A DNA stretch of 64,000 nt from an uncultured Helicobacteraceae bacterium (GTDB lineage Bacteria > Campylobacterota > Campylobacteria > Campylobacterales > Helicobacteraceae): NCBI GenBank assembly GCA_944323885.1, contig CALUUD010000002.1:248001-312000 (forward strand), written 5' to 3'. The translations under genes were made by a program, and so were the position numbers. Below the pieces are notes generated by a model. The model saw nothing but the letters and a program-made list of their open reading frames with translations, was not told where the DNA came from and did not search any database. Positions 42,209 to 52,813 of this stretch are shown here, one piece after another (within the stretch, counting starts at the first letter, position 1; each line of letters opens with the position of its first letter).

Positions 42209-43516
42209 TTAGAATCTATATTCAGCAATTAAGAAGGCGTGGCTTCTATCATTCGATATATTTCCTAGATTTGGATTTGCCCATTCTCCTAGTCCTGTTC
42301 TTTCATATGGTTTTGAAATATCATTAAAATACTCCAACTTTAATCCTAAATTAACTTGAGCATTTACTTGATATCCTAAACTTAATGTTAAACTCTGTTC
42401 ATCACTATTTTTTGATGTTGTCACTCTTCCTAGTACTTCCCAGTTAAAATCACCTATACCTTGACCAAGATATAACCATCCAGTAAATGCATTATAGCTA
42501 TTAACATCATTTAATGCCCAAGCATCATAACCCATAAAGGTAGAAGTTCCAGCACTAGCAGTCCATACATCAAGTTTTGATTTGTTACCGTGTCTACCTA
42601 TACCACTATTTCCATTTGGATTACCAAAATTTTTCCAAATACCAGCACCAAAGTTCCAAATATCATAAGACATATCTTCTTGTGCTATTATTATTGTACT
42701 TAGCTTTTTATCTGTCCCATTTCTATATATATTGCCTTCTTTTAGATGAGATAACACAAATAATGAATAAATACTAGTTTTTGCACTAAATGAATTATTT
42801 TTATAATTATAGAATATATCTAAACCTGGTGCTATATAATCATTTCTATGATACCATACTTGTGGCTTTAACCCAAACTCATCAAATTTCATATCAAGTG
42901 AAGCTGTAGCAAAATATCTATTATAATCACTAATGCCACCCTTGCCAACATAATAAAAATCATTAAACCACTGATTTGCAGCCAGACCCCTTCTATTTAC
43001 AAAGTTTGCCTGAAATTTGATATTATCATTCCCAATCCATATATGTCCACCTTCGCTAGTTCCGCTAAACCAATCAAGTCCATGATCTTCATATCTTCCA
43101 GCTTTTATTCCAAGATCTATATTTTTATATCTATATTGATATCCTAGATATGCTGTCGATAGTATATAATACCTATAGCCAATCTCTTCATTGCTTTCAT
43201 TTCCCAATGATCTTCTTGCTGTACCATTAATATATGCATAGCTAGCTTGATATGGATCCCATACAGGAGCTGATAGCATTCCACCTAGCCCATATGTGAA
43301 TCCTTCTATGAAGCTACCCTTAACATTTGCTTCTAAAGCAATACTTGCAAAACTATCTGTTGGATATTTTCCGGTAGCTGAATTTTCTTTAGTATTATTG
43401 AATCCAACTTTACTAAATGCGTATGCTCCTCCATAAAAATCATAATCAAACGCATTTAAGCTGCTAGCACTTATTATAGCCCCTACTACACTTATAATAA
43501 CTTTATCTTTCATCAT
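42209..43516 (-). CDS. Outer-membrane porin (Campylobacterota Hof/OprD-like beta-barrel)
   Basis: The protein has 435 residues. The signal peptide is MMKDKVIISVVGAIISASSL, with cleavage before NAFDYDF or FDYDF. The mature protein is rich in alternating aromatic strands and glycine (YDFYGGAYAFSKVGF, FTYGLGGMLSAPVW, IWIGNDNIKFQANFVN). It ends HAFLIAEYRF, the outer-membrane insertion signal with terminal Phe. An AAGGGA ribosome-binding site lies 5 nt before the first of two ATGs. The substrate specificity is not readable. A terminator-like hairpin follows. Confidence 0.85.
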   Translation of the reverse strand: MMKDKVIISVVGAIISASSLNAFDYDFYGGAYAFSKVGFNNTKENSATGKYPTDSFASIALEANVKGSFIEGFTYGLGGMLSAPVWDPYQASYAYINGTARRSLGNESNEEIGYRYYILSTAYLGYQYRYKNIDLGIKAGRYEDHGLDWFSGTSEGGHIWIGNDNIKFQANFVNRRGLAANQWFNDFYYVGKGGISDYNRYFATASLDMKFDEFGLKPQVWYHRNDYIAPGLDIFYNYKNNSFSAKTSIYSLFVLSHLKEGNIYRNGTDKKLSTIIIAQEDMSYDIWNFGAGIWKNFGNPNGNSGIGRHGNKSKLDVWTASAGTSTFMGYDAWALNDVNSYNAFTGWLYLGQGIGDFNWEVLGRVTTSKNSDEQSLTLSLGYQVNAQVNLGLKLEYFNDISKPYERTGLGEWANPNLGNISNDRSHAFLIAEYRF

Positions 43517-43624
43517 TTATTTCCCTTATGATTTTTTTATGACAAAAATGCCATCTCAAATTATAACTTTATAAAATAATAAAATATTTAATTTGCTGCA
43601 TTTTTTTAAATATTCAATATGAAT

Positions 43625-44539
43625 TTATAAAAAACTGATAGTTTTATATTGCCGAATCAGCGTATAAAATAGATATTTAATTACTATTAGTAACATTATA
43701 GATGTAATAAAAATAATTATCCAATTTTGTATATTTATATGGTTTAGAATGTAATTAGCAATATTATTTGTGTATATATGCATTATATAGAAGAATATTG
43801 AGTATTTTCCAAAGTAGTTTAATTTTATAAATTTACTATATCTATAAAATAAAATCATTAAAAAAGTGCAAAAAAGTAATGAGAATATTAAATTGTTAAT
43901 CCAAGTAAAATTTCTATATTCTAAAATATTTGTCTCTATAAAAATATAGCAAAATACTATTATTCCTATCCATATGTGTAATTTGTGACTAATATATTCA
44001 ATTTTATTAAATAATAGATATCCAGATATGGTAAAGATAGAAGCTACAATTCCAATATCAATGACAAAAGGTAAGTTAATATTGTATCGTAGGATAAGTG
44101 TGATTGATATAATATATGGAATAAATATAATTTTGTTATACTTTAAAACAAAAAATGCAAATATTTTTGCAAAAAATAGACTTGGTAAAAACCATAATAT
44201 TAAAGCATAGCTATTTTTTAAATGTTCATAATCCATATAAAATAATAAACCATATAATAGATTTACAGTTTCGATATTTCTATTTAGTAGTAGATCTTTA
44301 ATTGTTTCTATACTGATACCTAAAATCCCAAATATTATATATACTTGTATTAATTTTGTGTTGTTCTTAATAAATTGATAACTGCTTTTATTGATATTAA
44401 TAAAAAATCCACCAATAAAGAAAAACAATGGCATATGCCATAAATATATAAAATTTGAAAATGGATTTGCTATATGACCTAATATAACACATAAAATGCC
44501 AAAACCTTTTAAATTATCAACAAAACTAATTCTATTCAT
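43625..44539 (-). CDS. Acyltransferase family 3 membrane O-acyltransferase
   Basis: The protein has 304 residues and about 9-10 membrane spans. The start NRISFVDNLKGFGILCVILGHIA holds the family histidine, and FIYLWHMPLFFFIGGFF follows. These enzymes move acetyl groups across the inner membrane onto surface sugars. Its ATG overlaps the end of the upstream glycosyltransferase gene by 8 nt, so it is the last gene of a glycosyltransferase operon (47640 to 43625). Confidence 0.87.
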   Translation of the reverse strand: MNRISFVDNLKGFGILCVILGHIANPFSNFIYLWHMPLFFFIGGFFININKSSYQFIKNNTKLIQVYIIFGILGISIETIKDLLLNRNIETVNLLYGLLFYMDYEHLKNSYALILWFLPSLFFAKIFAFFVLKYNKIIFIPYIISITLILRYNINLPFVIDIGIVASIFTISGYLLFNKIEYISHKLHIWIGIIVFCYIFIETNILEYRNFTWINNLIFSLLFCTFLMILFYRYSKFIKLNYFGKYSIFFYIMHIYTNNIANYILNHINIQNWIIIFITSIMLLIVIKYLFYTLIRQYKTISFL

Positions 44540-45569
44540 TTAATAAATAAGCTTCTTTCATATTTTTATATCTCTGATTAAAGTCTATTTTTAATGCATT
44601 ATTATGAAAGTAAACATATTGGTTGTTCATTATTGCGATTGCATTTTTTAAGTCATCTATATCATCATTTTTAAATATTATTCCACTTTTATATGGTGTT
44701 ATTAATTCTTCTGTGCTACCCACATTTGAACTTGCAATAACACCAACTCCACATAATAATGCTTCATCTACTACCAATCCCCAAGGTTCACTTTTTGATG
44801 GTAGTATTAATGCTATGTGTTTTTTTATGATATTTGGCAATTCATTATTATCGATATATTCTAAAAAATGTATATTACTAGGATAATTTTTATTTAGTTT
44901 CCCACCAATAATATTTAATTCAAATTTTAATTCTCTAAATGCATTTATTAGTAATTGTATATTTTTTTCATCTGAGATTCTGCCAATATATAAGAAAGAT
45001 CCTTTTTTTGGATTGTATGTATTATTTCTATTATCTATATAAAAAATATTAGGAATACCAACACCATTTGCAATAAAAATTTTTTTATTTTTATTAATCT
45101 TTAAAATTAATTCTCTATGCGACCCTCCCCCAGCACAAATTATTGAATCATTAAATGATAGAAATATTTTTTTAGCTATTAATTTTATTGTAGTTAATTT
45201 GCTTTCAATAATGCTAGATTCTATTATTGTTGCTTTTTTGGAATATTTTTTGAAAAATTTACTAAAAATTAATGCTACCCAAAAATGTGGCAAATCCCAT
45301 CCACCCACAATAATTTTTTTAAAATTTATATTTTTTAATATAAATATTAATTTATAGATACTTTTTATTTTATTTATTTTCTCAAATTCACATTCTTGTA
45401 AAAATAAATAATCAAACTCCATATTCCTATCTACAAAATCACTATTCCTTTGAATACTATGTTTGCCTATGTAGATTACCAATATTCTATGATTTTTACT
45501 TATTTCATTAAAAATATTTACTTTATAAAAGCTTGGGAGATGAGTAATATATATAGCTTCATAATTCAT
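44532..45569 (-). CDS. Glycosyltransferase family 4
   Basis: The protein has 345 residues with a GT-B fold. The N-terminal EAIYITHLPSFYKVNIFNEI and the donor-binding C-terminal half (SFLYIGRISDEKNIQLLINAF, then LPSKSEPWGLVVDEALLCG with the E-x7-E motif) are typical. It likely adds a hexose or amino sugar to a lipid-linked or LPS glycan. It lies 2 bp after the GT2 gene and overlaps the acyltransferase by 8 nt. Confidence 0.87.
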   Translation of the reverse strand: MNYEAIYITHLPSFYKVNIFNEISKNHRILVIYIGKHSIQRNSDFVDRNMEFDYLFLQECEFEKINKIKSIYKLIFILKNINFKKIIVGGWDLPHFWVALIFSKFFKKYSKKATIIESSIIESKLTTIKLIAKKIFLSFNDSIICAGGGSHRELILKINKNKKIFIANGVGIPNIFYIDNRNNTYNPKKGSFLYIGRISDEKNIQLLINAFRELKFELNIIGGKLNKNYPSNIHFLEYIDNNELPNIIKKHIALILPSKSEPWGLVVDEALLCGVGVIASSNVGSTEELITPYKSGIIFKNDDIDDLKNAIAIMNNQYVYFHNNALKIDFNQRYKNMKEAYLLNE

Positions 45570-45571
45570 TA

Positions 45572-46360
45572 TTATTTCCTTAATATTAGTGATTTTGTAT
45601 AGAATTTCAATAGGCTATATAAATATACACAATGTAATAGTATAGGATTTGCTATTTTATTATCTATTCTATTTTGATGATATTCTTTTAATATTTCTTT
45701 TATTTTTCCTGTTCCTATACCACCTTCTTTCCATCTTGAGATAAAAATATTTTTATATAGCAATTTTAGATTAGCTCTATCCTTATATGCTCTTAGAAGT
45801 TGCTCATAGTCCATACTATATATTTTATCAAGCCTAAATAAGCCATATTTTGCAAAAAAATGTTTGGATGTAAATAATGCTTGATGTGGTATGCTCATTT
45901 TCCATAATAATGAATTAATTGGAAAGTTTTTATAATCTTTAGAAAAATATAATATTTTGTTGTATTTATCATTACTTACTCTTTTTATTCTACCAAGTAC
46001 TAAATCATAGTTTTTATCTATACCATTAAACATTTCTTCTATACAGTGTGGATTATCTAAGATGTCACTTGCTCCTTGAAAATTTATATAATCCCCAGTT
46101 GATAATTCTATACCTTTATTGAATGCATCAGAAATACCATTATCTTTTTGGCTTATGAACATATCTATATTATGTTTTAGATATTTTGGTTTTGAATGTA
46201 TATATTTTTGTATTGTCTCTATACTTCCATCTGTGCTCCCTCCATCTACTATTATATATTCTATATTATTGTATGTTTGATTTAGTATAGATTCTATTGT
46301 GTTTACTATATTTTCTTTATCATTATAGATTGCTGTTATTATGCTTATTTTTGGTTGCAT
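45572..46360 (-). CDS. Glycosyltransferase family 2
   Basis: The protein has 262 residues with a GT-A fold: KISIITAIYNDKENIVNTIESIL, then YIIVDGGSTDGS and the metal motif region NGISDAFNKGIELSTGDYINF. No membrane anchor is present. It overlaps the upstream GT4 gene by 16 nt and the downstream GT4 is 2 bp away, so the glycan operon is compact. Donor and acceptor are unknown. Confidence 0.9.
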   Translation of the reverse strand: MQPKISIITAIYNDKENIVNTIESILNQTYNNIEYIIVDGGSTDGSIETIQKYIHSKPKYLKHNIDMFISQKDNGISDAFNKGIELSTGDYINFQGASDILDNPHCIEEMFNGIDKNYDLVLGRIKRVSNDKYNKILYFSKDYKNFPINSLLWKMSIPHQALFTSKHFFAKYGLFRLDKIYSMDYEQLLRAYKDRANLKLLYKNIFISRWKEGGIGTGKIKEILKEYHQNRIDNKIANPILLHCVYLYSLLKFYTKSLILRK

Positions 46361-47640
46361 ATTTCACCTTTGTATAGCTTTATTAATTCTTTGTAATAAT
46401 GTGAGTTATTTAGTTCTAATTTATTTTGTTGTTTTTTTATATTTTTAAACTCTTCATTATAATTATCTAGTGTATTTATAATTACTCGTTTTAGATCATT
46501 TTTCTTTATATCAAAACACTTTCCACCAAATCTATCATTAGTTTCTTTTAATGCCCCGATATTACTTGAAATAGGGATTACGCCAGATAAGATAGATTCA
46601 ATAATACTAAGACCAAATGTTTCATACCAAAGAGATGGTAATACGCTTATTTTTGTTTTACTTAGTATTTCTTTTAGTTGTTTTGGCGTCAAATGTGCTA
46701 TGAATTCATATGGTCTATTATCATTTTTGTAATCTTTAAATAATTTTTCTGCAAGCTGTTTGTATTCTTCTTTTTTGTCACCATTTCCTATAATAAGTAA
46801 TTTATAGTTTCTAAATTTATATTCATTTATTAATTCCCTAAAAGCCTTTATTAAAATAGGTATATTTTTTTCTATGCTAATTCTTCCAAAGAATATTATG
46901 ATATTTTCTTTATTTTCTATTTTTATTTCATTATTATAAAAATTAGAATCTATAGGATTTGTGATAACTTTAAGTTTTGATTGATTATAACCATCTTCTA
47001 TGTGCTTTTGCATTTGAAAATTGCTAACAAAAATAATCTTATCAAATAAATTTTGTTCTTTTAAAAATATTCCTTGATAAAACAATGTCCTAATGGCTTT
47101 AATCATTGAATACATTCTTCCTCTTCTATCACAATTTTTAAAAGCAATCTTTAGTTTATTAGATCTAATACAAGATTCACATATTTCATTTTTATGATAA
47201 TTATAAAAACAAGAATTTGCACACACTCCAAATACATGTTGTGTATAAACAAGCTTTACTTTATTATTATTTTTTTTGTATTTTTTAATTGCAAATAATA
47301 CACTAGGGCTAAGTCTTGATAAGTAGTTTTGTGTGTGTATGATATCTGGTTTTATTTCATTTAAAACTCTTGATAATGTTTTATAGTTTTTTGTATTAAA
47401 TATATATTTTATTGCGCCAATAATTTTATTATAATCTTGATAATCATCTAAAATAGTGTGTTGCAGTGAATTTTTTATTTCTTTATCACAACTTGCTGTA
47501 TAGATTAAAAAATCATCACATTTGCTTGTTATTTCAATTGTATTTCTAAATACACTTTCTGCCCCACCTTGAAAACTATCACTTGCTAAATGTAGAACTT
47601 TTAATTTTGAAGTTTGGTCTTTTATAAAGTTATTATGCAA
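46345..47640 (-). CDS. Glycosyltransferase family 4
   Basis: The protein has 431 residues. N-terminal LKVLHLASDSFQGGAESVFRN, then DIIHTQNYLSRLSP, then a cysteine-rich loop (CANSCFYNYHKNEICESCIRSNK, shown in part) common in this subgroup. Next come IIFFGRISIEKNIPILIKAF and LPSLWYETFGLSIIESILSG (E-x7-E). It is first in the glycan operon. The 350 bp upstream contain the presumed promoter. Confidence 0.87.
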   Translation of the reverse strand: MHNNFIKDQTSKLKVLHLASDSFQGGAESVFRNTIEITSKCDDFLIYTASCDKEIKNSLQHTILDDYQDYNKIIGAIKYIFNTKNYKTLSRVLNEIKPDIIHTQNYLSRLSPSVLFAIKKYKKNNNKVKLVYTQHVFGVCANSCFYNYHKNEICESCIRSNKLKIAFKNCDRRGRMYSMIKAIRTLFYQGIFLKEQNLFDKIIFVSNFQMQKHIEDGYNQSKLKVITNPIDSNFYNNEIKIENKENIIIFFGRISIEKNIPILIKAFRELINEYKFRNYKLLIIGNGDKKEEYKQLAEKLFKDYKNDNRPYEFIAHLTPKQLKEILSKTKISVLPSLWYETFGLSIIESILSGVIPISSNIGALKETNDRFGGKCFDIKKNDLKRVIINTLDNYNEEFKNIKKQQNKLELNNSHYYKELIKLYKGEICNQK

Positions 47641-47991
47641 ATCATAATCCTTGCTTGCATAAATTTACTATTTGCGATTGTATTTGAGCTATCTTAGTGC
47701 AACTATTAAACATTAATAAATAATATTTAAAATAACACATCTATGTAATCTCCTTTAAAATTATGTCATGTATCTTTAATATAGTTTTTACATTAAAACA
47801 TCAGATATTTTTTAAATATTATTTGATAAATCCTACCTAAAAGTATTGCATTGAGTAATTATTGATTGAAACAATCTATTACTTAATTTTCAATATTAAT
47901 TATTGTGATAATTAATATTGATTGCATTCTGTATCCATAAAATACCTTTTGTTTAGCATTTTATATGCTTATTTTATAAAAATTCCTTAAA
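47641..47991. other. Intergenic region with a perfect 13-bp hairpin
   Basis: These 351 bp show no gene. Arms at 47891-47903 and 47908-47920 (CAATATTAATTAT and its complement) with a TGTG loop form a perfect hairpin, possibly the terminator of the methyltransferase pseudogene or a regulatory palindrome for the glycosyltransferase operon. Confidence 0.55.
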
Positions 47992-48908
47992 TTAATTCAC
48001 CTGATATACTGCTACAACTGTGTGTCCATGAATATTTGGTTGTATTTTTATAAATTGTTTTCCAATTATTCCTAATTTATTTATAATTTTTCTTTTTATA
48101 CTTATATCAATTAATTTTGGCTTCAAAAATATATTTGCCCATTTTGTAGATTTATAAAAATCTATATGTTCATTTTGCAAATTCTCATGATATATTTCTA
48201 ATAGTTTTATATCAAAGATTTGCTCTATTTTCTTTAGACATTTATCACTAAATCGTGAAATATGATGAGGTGGCATATTTAATATACCATTAGTGCATTT
48301 TGAAATGAATGAATCTTCTCTTGGTACTACAATAATTAATAAACTATGCTGCCCTCCCTATGTAGACATTTTATTTGTGATTCTATAAAGCTATATGGAT
48401 TACTTGTGTGCTCTAATACTTGAAAGCTGCAAGATATGTTAAATTTAGATTGATTATATTTTGAATATTCTTCTATACTAGTGTTTTGTATATTTATTCC
48501 ATTTTTTATAGCCATTTCTTTGGCATCACTACTTAATTCTAGCCCTGTGTAATTGTCTTTATTTGGAATAAATGCACTAAATGTAGCTTTTCCACAGCCA
48601 ATTTCTAATATTTTTGTGTCACTATTAATAAATTTCTTTGCAAAATGATATTCATTTTTTTCTGCCATATAATACCATTGAAATTTGTTTAATGTGTTGT
48701 AAAAATCATTATCTCCAGTTGGTATTTCACCATTATCAAGTGTGAAAAATAATAGATCACAGTTATTGCAGTGATTGTATATAACATCACTTTTTATAAT
48801 ATTTTCTACATTAATATTAAATGCTTTCTTATATAAACTTATAAGTTTATATGCACTAACCCTTTCTATTGTATTAATATTTTTACTATGACATAGAATT
48901 CATTTCAT
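47992..48908 (-). pseudogene. Class I SAM methyltransferase, broken by a stop at codon 3 and a frameshift
   Basis: An AAAAGGAG ribosome-binding site precedes ATG 48908, but codon 3 is TGA. Beyond it the same frame reads on as a methyltransferase: a cysteine pair in YNHCNNCDLLFF, then GDNDFYNTLNKFQWYYMAEK, then motif I ILEIGCGKATFSAF and SFQVLEHTSNPYSF. It stops after CLHREGSIVY. One extra G in the AGGGAGGG at about 48339-48346 would continue as RGGQHSLLIIVVPRED and on to 47992. The restored protein would be about 300 residues, of the methyltransferase type found in glycan loci with an N-terminal zinc-binding motif. Two separate lesions make sequencing error unlikely as the sole cause. Confidence 0.78.
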
Positions 48909-49167
48909 TGCTTCTCCTTTTATTTTTTATATTCTACCTTTGTTGTAAAAATTTTATATCTTCATTTGTAAATTTTTTATAATATTTTTTAATTTATGAT
49001 TGTTAAAATATTAATTTACTTATAATCAGGCAATATAATTATGATTTACATGTTTTTATTGTATAGATTGAAGTGTGTATTTTGTTAGTTATATTGAACA
49101 TATATTAAATATTAATTACTTAATTTGATATAATCAAAGGATTATATCAAATTACAATATCTTATAT
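48909..49167. other. Intergenic between methyltransferase pseudogene and actP
   Basis: The 259 bp are AT-rich. Near the actP stop, TGATATAATCAAAGGATTATATCA (49118-49141) has 10-bp complementary arms, TGATATAATC and GATTATATCA, around a short AAAG loop. This is a probable actP terminator. Confidence 0.5.
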
Positions 49168-50814
49168 TTAGTGATTTGATGCTTGACTAGCTCCAATTCC
49201 ACTATTTGCTCTAAAATCTTGTGCTGCAAAACTTTCTCTATCTATTTTTGCTCTCTTGCTATTATCTGTTATTGAAAATAACCATATTAACAAAAATGTA
49301 ACTGGCATTGAAAAAATAGCTGGGTGATCATATGGGAAAATTGCTTGCTCAAAGCCAAAACTTTTAACCCAAATGCTTGGACTTAAAATAACAAGTATTA
49401 ATACAAGTGCTAAGCCTATACTTCCACCAATTACAGCTCCTCTTGTTGTTAATTTCTTCCAATAGATGCAAAGTAATAATATAGGAAAATTTACACTTGC
49501 AGCAATAGCAAATGCTAATCCAACCGTGAATGCTACATTTTGGTTTTCAAATATAATACCAAGCAATATGGCAACAATTCCTATAGATATGGTTGCAATC
49601 TTTGTTACTCTCATTTCTAATTTTGGGTCACAAGATCCATTTTTGCATACATTGACAAATAAATCATGGCTTATTGCACTAGCACCAGATATCGCAAGAC
49701 CTGATACTACAGCCAAAATAGTAGCAAATGCTACTGCAGATATAAATCCTAAGAAATAATCTCCGCCAATAGCCTTTGCAAGTATTACAGCCACCATATT
49801 TCCACCGCCTTTTAGCGTTCCATCTGTATTTGTAAATTCTGGGTTTCCAAGAAGCATAACAATTGCGCCAAAGCCTATAATGAAAGTCAATATATAAAAA
49901 TATCCAATTAATCCTGTTGCATAAAATACGGATTTTCTAGCTTCTTTTGCATCTTTTACAGTGAAAAATCTCATCAAAATATGAGGAAGTCCAGCAGTTC
50001 CAAACATAAGTGCAAGACCAAGTGATATTGATGATATTGTATCTTTTACAAAACTACCTGGCTTCATAATAGCTTCACCTTTTGGATGATGTTCTATTGC
50101 TTGTGAAAAATAATAATTGAGGTCAAATTTTGTTAGATATAAAATCATAAATGCCATAAAAGTTGAACCTGCAAGAAGTAATATAGCTTTGATAATTTGT
50201 ACCCAGGTAGTTGCGTGCATTCCACCAAATACAACATAGCATATCATTAAGATTCCAACTAAAATTACAGCTAATGCATATGGAAGTCCAAATAATACTT
50301 CTATTAGCTGTCCTGCACCAACCATTTGAGCTATTAGATAAAATACAATTACACTAAGAGCGCTAATAGCTGATAGTATTCTAATTGGTTTTGCATTTAA
50401 TCTATATGCTGTGATGTCTGCAAATGTATATTTTCCTAAATTTCTAAATTTTTCTGCAATTAAAAATAATATTACAGGCCATCCAACAAGAAAACCAAGC
50501 GAATATAATAATCCATCAAATCCATTGCTAAATACAAGTGCAGTAATTCCAAGGAAACTTGCTGCACTCATATAGTCACCAGCAATTGCAATACCATTCT
50601 GCACACCAGTTATATTCCCACCAGCTGTATAAAATCCACTTGATGTTTTTGATTTCTTATTTGAATAATATGTTATAAACAAAGTCACACCAACAAAAAT
50701 CATAAACATTGTTATGGCTACTATATTAAGTGGTGCTTTTTGTGTATCATCTAAATCAAAGCTAGCACTAAATGTAGTATTTATAATTAATAGAATTAGT
50801 GTGTATTTTTTCAT
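49168..50814 (-). CDS. actP: Cation/acetate symporter ActP
   Basis: The protein has 548 residues, a sodium:solute symporter with about 13 spans and an N-terminal signal-like segment. It has [20 protein letters not shown] near 84 and the family motif [20 protein letters not shown] near 365. ActP takes up acetate and related short acids. It is translated together with the small DUF485 protein upstream (ATGA overlap), the standard yjcH-actP pair. No acs gene is nearby. Confidence 0.92.
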   Translation of the reverse strand: MKKYTLILLIINTTFSASFDLDDTQKAPLNIVAITMFMIFVGVTLFITYYSNKKSKTSSGFYTAGGNITGVQNGIAIAGDYMSAASFLGITALVFSNGFDGLLYSLGFLVGWPVILFLIAEKFRNLGKYTFADITAYRLNAKPIRILSAISALSVIVFYLIAQMVGAGQLIEVLFGLPYALAVILVGILMICYVVFGGMHATTWVQIIKAILLLAGSTFMAFMILYLTKFDLNYYFSQAIEHHPKGEAIMKPGSFVKDTISSISLGLALMFGTAGLPHILMRFFTVKDAKEARKSVFYATGLIGYFYILTFIIGFGAIVMLLGNPEFTNTDGTLKGGGNMVAVILAKAIGGDYFLGFISAVAFATILAVVSGLAISGASAISHDLFVNVCKNGSCDPKLEMRVTKIATISIGIVAILLGIIFENQNVAFTVGLAFAIAASVNFPILLLCIYWKKLTTRGAVIGGSIGLALVLILVILSPSIWVKSFGFEQAIFPYDHPAIFSMPVTFLLIWLFSITDNSKRAKIDRESFAAQDFRANSGIGASQASNH

Positions 50815-51167
50815 TTTCTCTCCTTTGTATAGTCAGGATTGGTTAATTTTCCATCACTTATAATTCCACATTGCTGCATTTCTTCTAAAATTTCATTTTG
50901 TTTTCTATCAAAATGTTTATTTGTAACATAAGCATAGATTCCAGTTGTTGCTATGCTTATTATAATTATTGAAATTCCACTTATAATTCCAAGGGTTATA
51001 CTACTTGGTCCTATTTTATAACCTAATACTTCTGGAAACATACCAACACAAAATATAAATATGTAATATATAATCATAACTATTAATGAAAGTGTTAATG
51101 AAAATTTATTTTTAGATTGATTGAATTTATCAAACTTATCCATTGTATGTTTAATATTATTTTTCAT
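50811..51167 (-). CDS. yjcH: DUF485 membrane protein (YjcH-like)
   Basis: The protein has 118 residues with two membrane spans at about 24-44 and 56-79 ([21 protein letters not shown] is the first). It is the usual partner of ActP in an operon, function not established. The C-terminus is extended by about 30 charged residues after the second span compared with E. coli YjcH. An AGAGGT-like ribosome-binding site precedes ATG 51167. Confidence 0.88.
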   Translation of the reverse strand: MKNNIKHTMDKFDKFNQSKNKFSLTLSLIVMIIYYIFIFCVGMFPEVLGYKIGPSSITLGIISGISIIIISIATTGIYAYVTNKHFDRKQNEILEEMQQCGIISDGKLTNPDYTKERK

Positions 51168-51410
51168 CTTTACCTCTTTATTAAATTATCCTTGATTATC
51201 TTTTAGGATAGTTGCATTCTATAATTTATGATATGTAATATGTGTTTTATATATTTATATTAATAATATATTATTACATATAGTAACATTTATAGAATAA
51301 AAATGAGAAAATAAGTAGCATTATATATTTTTCAATATTAGATTTTTGACATTCTTCTTGGTTGTTATTTATTAACTTTAAAAATATTAAGATGAAGTAG
51401 TAATGTAAAT
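51168..51410. other. Intergenic, AT-rich; holds the yjcH promoter region
   Basis: The 243 bp between the DUF485 gene and the glycosyltransferase gene end contain only low-complexity AT-rich sequence. No hairpin stronger than a few base pairs was noticed. Confidence 0.4.
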
Positions 51411-52637
51411 TTAACTTTTTTTATTACTTATTATATTTTGATATTGTTTTATGTATTGTTTTGCAATTACCGTTGAATCAAATTTTAAAGCCTTTTGTCT
51501 TGCATTATCTCCACAATCATTCTCTAACACCCAATCTATACCATTTGCTAAATCATCTACATCGTAACTTTTTGCTAGATAGCCATTTATTTTGTGATCA
51601 ATCATGTCGTTATTTCCACCAATATTAAATGCAACAACCGGGGTGCCACATGATAAAGATTCCATAATTGCATTGCTTAGGTTTTCTGCTAGACTAGGTA
51701 CAATGAATACATCTGATGCATTATATATTAATTTTAATGTTATATCATCATTTAAGTGTCCCATATATATGGTCTCTATATTTTCTATAGTTTCACCATG
51801 ACTTGAGCCAAATATTATTAATCTTATATTTTTATGTTTGATTTTTTTTATTGCAGTTATTAATTCATTGTAACCTTTTCTATCTATTTGTGTTGCATTA
51901 ATTGCACCAAATGTGATATTCTTTTTTGTTTTATTTAGTCCTAGAATTTCTTTTGCTATATCTTTATTCATTGGTTTAAATATTTCTGTATCAATTGGGT
52001 TTGGTAGATTTATTATTTTTTTATCTTTTAGTAGTGTAGATTCTTTTGCACAATTTGTTATCCATCTGCTTAATCCATTTATTGTTAAATTAAGTTTTTT
52101 ATATGTCTCTTTTTTTGCTTTAAATGTCCAATAACTGATATCATATTTAAAATTTGAATTTAATAGTGGACATCGATTGCAATGGTTTTTAACGCCTACA
52201 CAGGTGGATGCCACATAGTGGCATCCACCTGTGTAGGCGTTAGCATCGTGCAAGCTCCAAATCATTGGTATATTAATTTTTGTTAAATCTTTTATATTTA
52301 AAAAACCATTATTTATCCAGTGAATATGTATAATATCTGGTTTTATTTCATTAATTTTTTTTATTAGTGTTTTATTACTAAGTGTATTTGGTGAAAATAT
52401 ATCTTTGTGTCGTTTTGGATATAACATAAGTGGCAATGTTGCAAGGGCTGGACGAAGTTTTTCCATTATTTTTTGAGGTTTTGTATTTGCTAGCCTTATT
52501 ACACTAGGTAAATCTGTTGTTTTATTTTGAACTAGCATTAAAGATTCTATATTTTGTTCTAACAAAGCTTTGTGTAGTCTTAGTGCAGCTCTACCTGCTC
52601 CACCAGAATCTTGTGATATTAGATGTAATACTTTCAT
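51411..52637 (-). CDS. Glycosyltransferase family 4 with an internal palindrome
   Basis: The protein has 408 residues from ATG 52637 (GGAG 6 nt upstream; the in-frame TTG 12 bases earlier overlaps that site). MKVLHLISQDSGGAGRAALRLH is the N-terminus. The subgroup motif HDANAYTGGCHYVASTC with CNRCPLL follows at about 130-160, resembling colanic-type WcaC/GT4 enzymes. The donor half has AINATQIDRKGYNELITAI and VPSLAENLSNAIMESLSCG. The motif region is encoded by a perfect 25-bp inverted repeat with codons much richer in G and C than the rest of the gene. It is a single gene away from the other glycan loci. Confidence 0.85.
   Translation of the reverse strand: MKVLHLISQDSGGAGRAALRLHKALLEQNIESLMLVQNKTTDLPSVIRLANTKPQKIMEKLRPALATLPLMLYPKRHKDIFSPNTLSNKTLIKKINEIKPDIIHIHWINNGFLNIKDLTKINIPMIWSLHDANAYTGGCHYVASTCVGVKNHCNRCPLLNSNFKYDISYWTFKAKKETYKKLNLTINGLSRWITNCAKESTLLKDKKIINLPNPIDTEIFKPMNKDIAKEILGLNKTKKNITFGAINATQIDRKGYNELITAIKKIKHKNIRLIIFGSSHGETIENIETIYMGHLNDDITLKLIYNASDVFIVPSLAENLSNAIMESLSCGTPVVAFNIGGNNDMIDHKINGYLAKSYDVDDLANGIDWVLENDCGDNARQKALKFDSTVIAKQYIKQYQNIISNKKS
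52190..52242. repeat. Perfect 25-bp inverted repeat with 3-nt loop inside the glycosyltransferase gene
   Basis: The left arm at 52190-52214 is the exact reverse complement of the right arm at 52218-52242, and the loop is ATA. The arms begin TAACGCCTACACAGG on the plus strand and end CTGTGTAGGCGTTA. They lie wholly inside the coding sequence and encode ANAYTGGCH and VASTCVGVK. Confidence 0.95.
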
Positions 52638-52813
52638 AAAATTCTCCAAAAATATATTTTGCTGATTATTTTTTTTAAGATATTATCTTTAATTTACAAA
52701 TATAGTTTCAAGGTTAGTTATAACCTTATATCAATGATAATTTACGCATAAAATATAATTAAAAAATAAAATATTTTTAAAATACTAATATTGCATCTCT
52801 AGGATGAAATGAA

